Shown here: positions 57,481 through 64,000 of the stretch, one piece after another
Layout of the letters: each line of letters starts with the position of its first letter
How positions within the stretch are numbered: position 1 is the stretch's first letter
Assembly: GCA_024220505.1 (NCBI GenBank)
Contig: JAKZZE010000012.1
Coordinates: forward strand, 1,054,001 to 1,118,000
DNA length: 64,000 nt
From: Rhizopus arrhizus
Taxonomy: Eukaryota > Mucoromycota > Mucoromycetes > Mucorales > Rhizopodaceae
Reading direction: 5' to 3'
Position numbers and translations under genes: made by a program
Notes under the pieces: generated by a model
Seen by the model: the letters and a program-made list of their open reading frames with translations, nothing else
Told to the model about the DNA's origin: nothing
Databases searched by the model: none

Positions 57481-59184
57481 AAAGATTCCAAAAAGAGTTG
57501 TCATACTCATCTTGGCTTTTAACTACTAAGCACTTATCACCAGCTTACGATTATATTGACTTTGCACATTCGCTTTCTAGTACCAAAGAAAATATCAACT
57601 GTAGCTACAGCAATATAATGAGAAAAGCATTACATGATGCCGAAGGAGAAGGAAAAACGAAGATTGCAGATATCATTAACACATTCAATGTAATTAAATC
57701 TATTCCGCAATCTATTAAAATACGTTAATAACTTTTATTCTTGCTTTGTTTAGTCGCGAAGTAACCCAACGTCGGTTTTCGGTGAGCAATACACGAATTA
57801 CTGGTTGGAGTGTGACAAGAAAGATACTGATGAACGAATGTTCAGAAGACAAAGAATATCAGCCGAAGCAACCAACGAAGCAGCCTGCTCTTCTTTTGAA
57901 GCAATAATTTCTAAACTAAGTTTTTAGCGGAAAACATCACTTGAGACTAACAAGTAAAAATTACTATCCAGATCGCCCAAACAGCTGCAGGTGTAGAAAA
58001 TAGCTCAACAGCGGCCGACACCGAAGTAGGTACTCAAAGAAACGATAAAGTAGATGACGATTTGAAAGAACTAGAAAATGTTGTTTTTTAAGAGTGAGTC
58101 TATCAAATCTTAGAATAGTGATTGTTTGGCACTGATAAAATAGATTTCTTACTGCTATATATGCATATAGATTTGAAGAAAGGATTATTTATTTAGACCA
58201 AGAAGAATATAAGCAATCAAAAAATGACAATGCAGTAGCTCTTTTCTTGTCTAACATTACAAATATTCCGTCGAAACAACTTTCAAATGATTGCCAACTT
58301 CTCCTTGAAAAAATTCGTAATTGTGCAGCAAGCTCAAGAATAATTAGATTAACTATAAGATCTCATGCTCTCATTATGGAAGAGCCTTTGGATCTTGTGT
58401 CTCATGATGATTTGAATTTTACAGGGTTAATCTGTACACATTTGTAAGTTGCTCAACTGATATTAACCAAATTAGTTCTAAGATCTAAATTCTACGAAAA
58501 TAGCCTCAATCTAATAGATATCCCAAGAAACCCATTGCAATAGCAACAGCTAGAGCGGAACACAGCATTTCTCACTACTATTCCAATTTTACATAACTTG
58601 TTTATTTCATATAATGATAGAATTGATATGCAATAGTAAGCTTGTGATTTATTTTCGCAAAAAAGCCAGTTTAACATATAACTCATACACTACATATAGT
58701 TGAAAGACAAGCAAGGTCAACAGGGAATGTAAAGTGGGACGGTACTGCTTTTCTAGTAAAAAATGAGAAGATTACACCGCTTTTTGTTGAGTTATCAGGA
58801 GGTATTGATTTTAACAGCGGTGCTGACAAAGAAAAAGATGATGAAGAAAAATTGGTCAAGCATTTTATCAAAACGTTAAAAGTGAAGAAAGCTGAAGGTA
58901 TTGAAATACCAAGTCAGTTTTATATAAGATATCACGGTAAAATAATCACTTCTTTTGAAAATTTTCTCTATTAATATTGTAGCTAAGTAGCAAAATACAT
59001 TTTTTATTTAGATTTGAATATCTATTTTGAGTCCTTGACTTACTACAAAGACTATTGTATCAAATGCGCTTATATTGTATTAACTTGTCCTTCGACGCCT
59101 ACGGAGCTTAAGCAGTTTGCTGAGAAAATTCCCCAGATATTTCAATACCGTCAAGGTATCCTCGATCAACTTACAACCAACTAA
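57472..59184 (+). pseudogene. Unidentified multi-exon or decayed gene
   Basis: A chain of coherent plus-strand segments: SSWLLTTKHLSPAYDYIDF with ADIINTFNVIKSIPQSIK (to 57728), VFGEQYTNYWLECDKKDTDE (about 57770-57925), a charged segment ELENVVF (to 58089), LSNITNIPSKQLSNDCQLLL to the GT near 58445, then KWDGTAFLVKNEKITPLFVE, LSGGIDFNSGADKEKDDEEK, and a last exon YYKDYCIKCAYIVLTC to TAA 59184. At least one GT-AG intron (58936-59010) is convincing. Other joins need stops to be crossed (for example near 57930). I know no named family. The WDG...ELSGG region could be an enzyme fold, which is a guess. The 5' end abuts the LINE insertion. Confidence 0.45.
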
Positions 59185-62100
59185 ATGAAATGTCAAAACT
59201 TTCATCAAAAAATTTTATATAGTATGTGTACGATAAGTAAATTACTAGCCCTGCAAAAATAAAAACGTTTTCATATCACGCTTTTCAATGACTTTTTTTT
59301 TTGTTACTGGATAATCAAGTAAACTTAGTCAATTATGACAATATCATACTATGATGTTTTTTTATTATTATTATTATTGAGGAAATATTGGTATATATTT
59401 TCATAAGGTTCTCTATAAAGCCAGGTTCAAGGTCTACTATCAGGCAAGACCATCACTTATTTGATTAGGCACAAAATAAATGAGTAATTTCCTTATTTTT
59501 TTTTTTTTGAGCGCTTGAGGCAATTTTTTTTGAAACTACGATCCTCTTTTTTTTTTTTTTTTTGGAAGGATCCCTAAACTCATAATACCCTTGAAATAAA
59601 GCGAAAGAAGTAACCTCCCCTCAAAAAAAAGATCAGCATAAGAAGAAAATGAAACAGAGAGACTATATTCTTATAAAAAATGAAAACACATTTCTCTAAA
59701 AGAATATTTTTGTGTTCTTAAAATGTAACATTAATATGTCACGATTATGCAGCAATATTTTATTCCCCTTTATTTAAACTCATTTACTTGATCTTTTAAT
59801 TTTTATTATATTGTTAAATATTAAAAAAAAAGGAATTCAATTAAAAGCAAATATAAAGAAGTGTGTTTATACTAACACGTGAAATAACAAGATGAAATTT
59901 GACCATGGGCAACTAATAATAGAAAGCTTCAAAAGGTAAAATGCTAATGATAAGCTTAATTTTACCCACACACAAGTTAAGATTGGAATTACATGTGACT
60001 CTCTCACCGCTCAATGTTGAGAATGAAGAATTTATAATCATAGCTTTTGAGAAAAAGTATAAATATTGTAGTTTTCAACGAATTTTTATGTCAACTACTT
60101 CTTTTCAATTTCATGCACAAGACTTTTTATTTGCGTGATAAATATTCAAAAATAACTCCAATAAGCTTATTACCAAGCAAACGTATTGAAACTTGACAAA
60201 ATAATACCAAACATTGCTGATAATAGATATTAAGACGGTAACTAATGTTTTGTTATATCTTTTGCACAAGAATTAAAAACTCGCTATGCTTTGCTGTTCA
60301 GAGATATATCCCTGTTTACAAGAATTCGCAGACAAAAATGCCCTATCCGATTGGTCAGACTTTGCGATAGGTCTTAAAAGTACCATAATCGCTGCATACG
60401 ATCATATACATCTGGTAATTACCTTAAAGAATTTATGCAAGTAATATTTTATTAGCTATGTAGTAATCCTTAATTTCAAAACTAATCATACCAAAGACAA
60501 CTGGCACATTATTGAAAAAAATCTTGCCAATCCAAAAGCCAGTGTCCAGCATATTACGCACAGTTAAATTTGGCGAAATTATATTTACCACCAATTATCC
60601 GATTGACTCCAGTTTCTCTGCTGTCACTACTAAGGCACGATTAACAACAACAGCAACAGTACAAGCTGACATGAAAGGATAAAGAAAATGTTGCTACAAT
60701 GTACTCGTTGTTCCCAAGAAGCAGTATGTGAAAGCTAAGTATTAAAATGTCACTGAAAAGAAGATAGAAAAACTTGTTCATTTTTGCGCCTACAAGCACC
60801 TTGTCCACTCGCTTATTTTCAATCTTGGAGATGTTGTCTGAACGGATGACTTTTCATCTGAAGGATTGGCTGAAATTAAAGTTCACAGTCCAATGCCTCT
60901 ACTAATTTTCCCAAAAAGAAACAATGAAACAGAATAATAGTTTTAAACTTAAATACTTTTGTCAAAGATTTCAAGGCTATTTATATTAATTTGGACAGGA
61001 TTTAAAATGACAAAAGACAGTGACGATCGATATGGTTTGACATACACATGGAAAAAAGTATTACAACCTAACATTAGCAGTAAATTATGCAGGTTAAAGT
61101 GTAACTTGGCTGTTCAAGATAGTTATGATTATCAGGTTTTATTCTCCTTCAAACTTATTTGTAAAACTTCAGTCCAGAATAATAAGATACAATCTTAGTG
61201 ACAGGTCAAAACATGATAGCATGATTTTAAACAAAAAGGTAGGTATCTCATTTGATATGGCCAATTCGAGTAGGCTATTGTGTATCATAATATGATACGT
61301 TGATTCTAAATCATATGAATACATTACTTCAGTAAAGTCTTCTCGAATTCAAGGGAAGAAGATACAGCTAAAAAAAAAAAAAAAAAAAAAAAAAGGTTGT
61401 ATAGATCAGATAATGAATTAGATAATGGATCATACGACACCGCAAATAAAAAAAAACAAACAGGATGAACATCAATATTATTAGAGAACAAGCAATATGT
61501 TTGTTCTTTTATGAGGAATTTAATAAATCAGACAAACCAGGTTTGTGAAAAGAACCAATGAATTAAAGGACATGGAAATTTGCTATGAAAAAGGCCAGTA
61601 GCAGCTTATTTTGATTTCTCTCACATCAATGAACGCTTATCCTTTCGATATCATAAAACTGGTATTTTATCTGTAGGAATGCATTTAGTAACTGCGAATG
61701 TTGCCATAACAAAATGATAACACGAATAGTTACCATTCAGTATGTAACTGTTATTGACTTTTATATGATATTACGGCCTCTTTACTAGTTTAGTCTTTTA
61801 AATCCTAATAGTTTTGACAGCGCAAATAGTTTATTACAAACCTTTTCGCTTTCTCTCTCACTTTTTTTCTTTATTATCCCTCAGATTTTCATTTTTTGTA
61901 GGAGGAGAGAAATAGTGAGAGGTATACCTCTTTCATATCCAATATTCAATGCTTTACAAAAGGCTAAAGTGAAATTAAAAACACAGTCCATTTAGCACTG
62001 AATCTTGTGCAGCTCTCATCAATATCGTGAATATTTTAAGCACCCTTTTCACTTAGGCAGGACTCTCATCTAAATTACAACAATTAAATTTATTCATTTG

Positions 62101-62261
62101 TCTATTTGTTTATTTATTTGATCGCAACACATTCTTATTATTAATCCGAGTGACTTTATTTGTTTGTTATAAATGGCGGTTTAGAAAGTATATATTTGTT
62201 CTCTTTAGTATTTGATATTCTTATCAATCAACAGGTACAATATACACATACAGGTATTTTT
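59185..62261. other. 3.1-kb interval, no gene supported
   Basis: AT-rich with T-runs near 59490-59565 and an A-run at 61370-61395. Faint plus-strand coding-like pieces at about 60300-60420 (LSDWSDFAIGLKSTIIAAYD) and 60500-60560 (NWHIIEKNLANPKASVQHIT) have stops and frameshifts between them. They may be remains of an old gene. Confidence 0.45.
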
Positions 62262-63044
62262 TTACTGTAATCCTAAGGTTTTCAATGCATTTTCTCGTAC
62301 TATTTGGTTGTAAAGTTCTCTGTCTGTTCTCCATATTTTCTGTTAAATGAAAAAAAAAAAATTAATCAGTTTATCAAAGGTGTATGCACAAAACTTACAC
62401 AAGCATCCACGTTAGCTCCACTCTCATCATTGGGTTCTATAAACAGTGATTTAATTCCTCTCCTAGACTATTAAGATTCTTTTTAACTTACCAGCTAACA
62501 TACTAACTACACTCAATAAAATCTTTTCAACACTTTGAACAGGACTCCATCTTTCTGAGCTACTTTCATACATATTTGGATCATCTCCTGGTGGATGTAA
62601 TATAGAGATGCAAACAGTGCCGTTAGGATATACATTTGGATGAAAGAATTCACAAGTAAATTTCATTGTAGGTGGGCTCAATGGATAATCTCTTGGAAAA
62701 GTGAGTGTTGCTGGAAATAATCCTCCCTCAAATGGTGTGCCTTCAGGTCCACTACGTAAAAAGTTAAAAACTACAACTATACTGTCCTTGTGATATTTAC
62801 GCAATTAATGCTTCCCATTCAAAAAAGTTGTTTTCATCAATAGGACCTGAATAGAGCTATGATTAAGTTGCAAAGTAGATTGCATTGTTAGATTTTTACC
62901 TGCAGTAATGCCTTCAGGTGCATTAACAGTCAGCTCTATTCAAAAAAATGAGCATTAAAAATAAAATAAATAATTTGTTTTACCTCTATATTCAGTCATG
63001 AGTCGCTTTAAAGCAGTTGCTCCTACTGTTCTATTTCCATTCAT
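62262..63044 (-). CDS. UBC7: Ubiquitin-conjugating enzyme E2, Ubc7/UBE2G type
   Basis: An E2 for ER-associated degradation, working with Hrd1/Doa10-type ligases on K48-linked chains. Six exons: 63044-62984, 62935-62900, 62846-62801, 62751-62492, 62436-62399 and 62339-62262, giving 172 aa. Features in order: [54 protein letters not shown], the HPN box with catalytic Cys ([20 protein letters not shown]), and the Ubc7/Cdc34-type acidic loop [13 protein letters not shown] just after it. [19 protein letters not shown] follows and the last exon ends ALKTLGLQ. The acidic loop separates it from Ubc4/5-like E2s. All joins restore one frame; looks intact. Confidence 0.94.
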
Positions 63045-63347
63045 TTGATTTTTTAAAATAAAGTAAAAAAAAAAAAAAAATAGTTTGGTTTGAACCAGTT
63101 ACAGATATATTAAAATTCGAATTTCTGATTGGATAATGATATTCCAAAATAAGGTTACTTTACCAATAAAGGAGCATATAACATATAAAGTTGACATATT
63201 TCATTTCTTTTATCATATTCGATTATTCAACAGCATTTTACGTAATGACTTCAAAAAACTAATGATTTAAAGTGCATGTTTCTTTAGTCGGACAAGAGAG
63301 TCTTGTTTTTTTTATTAAAGTGTTTTATTTTTTGTACAAAATCCTTA
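63045..63347. other. Intergenic, promoter of the Ubc7 gene
   Basis: A 303-bp AT-rich interval between the Rse1 stop and the Ubc7 start, both genes on the minus strand. Contains an A-run at 63065-63080. No separate feature seen. Confidence 0.55.
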
Positions 63348-64000
63348 TTAGAAACCAGAACGAATACGCATATCTTCAATCTTCTTTTGAACATCCGCTA
63401 CTGAACGATCAAGCTCTTCGGCAATCATACGCTTCTTTTCTGCAGCTAGTGTATTGAATTGTTCACACAAATCGCCATCAATAACAGCTTTGACAGGAAT
63501 ATAATAACTTCTATAAAGTAAATGATCTCGTCCAGCAAGTGGAGGTGCTTCCGCACGCATGTGCATTTCAAGCATTTGAAAGAATTCTACATCTTCTTTT
63601 GATAAAAATGGAACATAAATAGAGATAGCACCAAGGAATGATGTCGTCAATACAACTTCTCTGCCTCCTGATAAAAGTGTAGTCTTATGAAGTGATGTAA
63701 TGATATCTCCAGTAAAGTATTCACATAAACTATCAATCTACCATACATAATTGAATAGAATGACCTCAGCCTTATGATATTCAAACATACCTTATTTGGA
63801 GCTCCTTGAAGGTAGCCTTTTTCATGATAGATTCGATTACCAGTTGTATCTTCATCTACTTCACGAGATATCGATCCAGGTAAACGAGAGACAAAAAAAT
63901 TACCAAATTTATCTCCACCGGCTACAGTCTCGTAATCTACCATTGTAGAGCCTGTCATCCATCGAGGAATTGTATCATCGGCAAACACAACAAGTCTGTT
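63348..64000 (-). CDS. RSE1: Splicing factor 3B subunit 3 (Rse1/SF3B3), C-terminal part, runs off right edge
   Basis: A WD40-like beta-propeller scaffold of the U2 snRNP SF3b complex. Two exons are visible: 64000-63791 (open to the edge) and 63737-63348, with a 53-nt intron. Before the intron: FADDTIPRWMTGSTMVDYET, GGDKFGNFFVSRLPG and EVDEDTTGNRIYHEKG. After it: FTGDIITSLHKTTLLSGG, then AEAPPLAGRDHLLYRSYYIP, VIDGDLCEQFNTL and the terminal ELDRSVADVQKKIEDMRIRS. These match the family's last 200 residues. The intron is fixed because reading through it meets a TAG. The N-terminal four fifths are outside the window. Confidence 0.95.

Noticed and set aside
63738..63790. In-frame-looking AEVILFNYV segment suggesting extra Rse1 exon with 20-nt and 9-nt introns
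   Set aside because: It requires impossibly short introns. A single 53-nt GT-AG intron restores the family sequence and removes the in-frame TAG.

Overview
The window is nuclear DNA of a filamentous fungus, most likely a Mucorales species (Mucoromycota). It is AT-rich, with short GT-AG introns (about 44-75 nt). Its L-lactate dehydrogenase is of the Mucorales LdhA type, it carries a gene related to the carRP/carRA cyclase/phytoene-synthase fusion, and its transposons are of mucoralean character (Tc1/mariner-like, LINE, Fanzor-bearing). Exon boundaries below were placed by hand from reading frame, splice sites and family conservation. No RNA evidence was available.

Layout. 1-1586: 5' part of a Zn2Cys6 regulator (-). 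2413-3963: decayed Tc1/mariner element. 4727-5407: DUF1264/OBAP protein (+). 6316-7932: Medusa-like developmental regulator (-), divergent from a three-KH RNA-binding protein at 8906-10302 (+). 10383-11315: type I membrane protein (+). 11336-13841: element with long inverted repeats carrying an unknown ORF and a LINE tail, ending 332 bp before ldhA (14174-15082, +). 15880-19290: acidic unknown protein, Tpt1 and an HMG-box protein, all on (-). 19518-22850: head-to-tail array of LINE copies. 25084-27823: secreted M28 aminopeptidase and a THOC5-like protein (+). 30178-30860: GPI-anchored Kre9/Knh1-like wall protein (-). 31872-33870: CarRP-like fusion with a degenerate cyclase half (-). 37517-38483: ArfGAP (-). 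41615-41913: MITE. 42001-43788: SLC41/MgtE Mg2+ transporter (+). 43902-44417: unknown protein (-). 46052-51107: 5.05-kb mariner-like transposon carrying a broken Fanzor (eukaryotic TnpB-like nuclease) and a broken DDE transposase. 51426-53670: Pet117 (+), ubiquitin-like/eS31 fusion (-), Rsc7/Swp82 subunit (+). 53744-57480: transposon fragments. 57472-59184: unknown broken or multi-exon gene (+). 62262-64000: Ubc7 (-) and the 3' end of Rse1/SF3B3 (-).

The host genes are ordinary housekeeping and developmental genes with no operon logic: splicing (Rse1), tRNA splicing (Tpt1), ERAD ubiquitination (Ubc7), ribosome (eS31), chromatin (Rsc7, HMG), mRNA export (THOC5), respiration (Pet117) and transport (SLC41). 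Mobile-element tracts lie between them. The most notable items are the Fanzor transposon, the CarRP-like fusion without its cyclase acid motifs, the ribosomal fusion with a very divergent ubiquitin moiety, and a LINE array in which successive insertions appear to have used the same 14-bp target.
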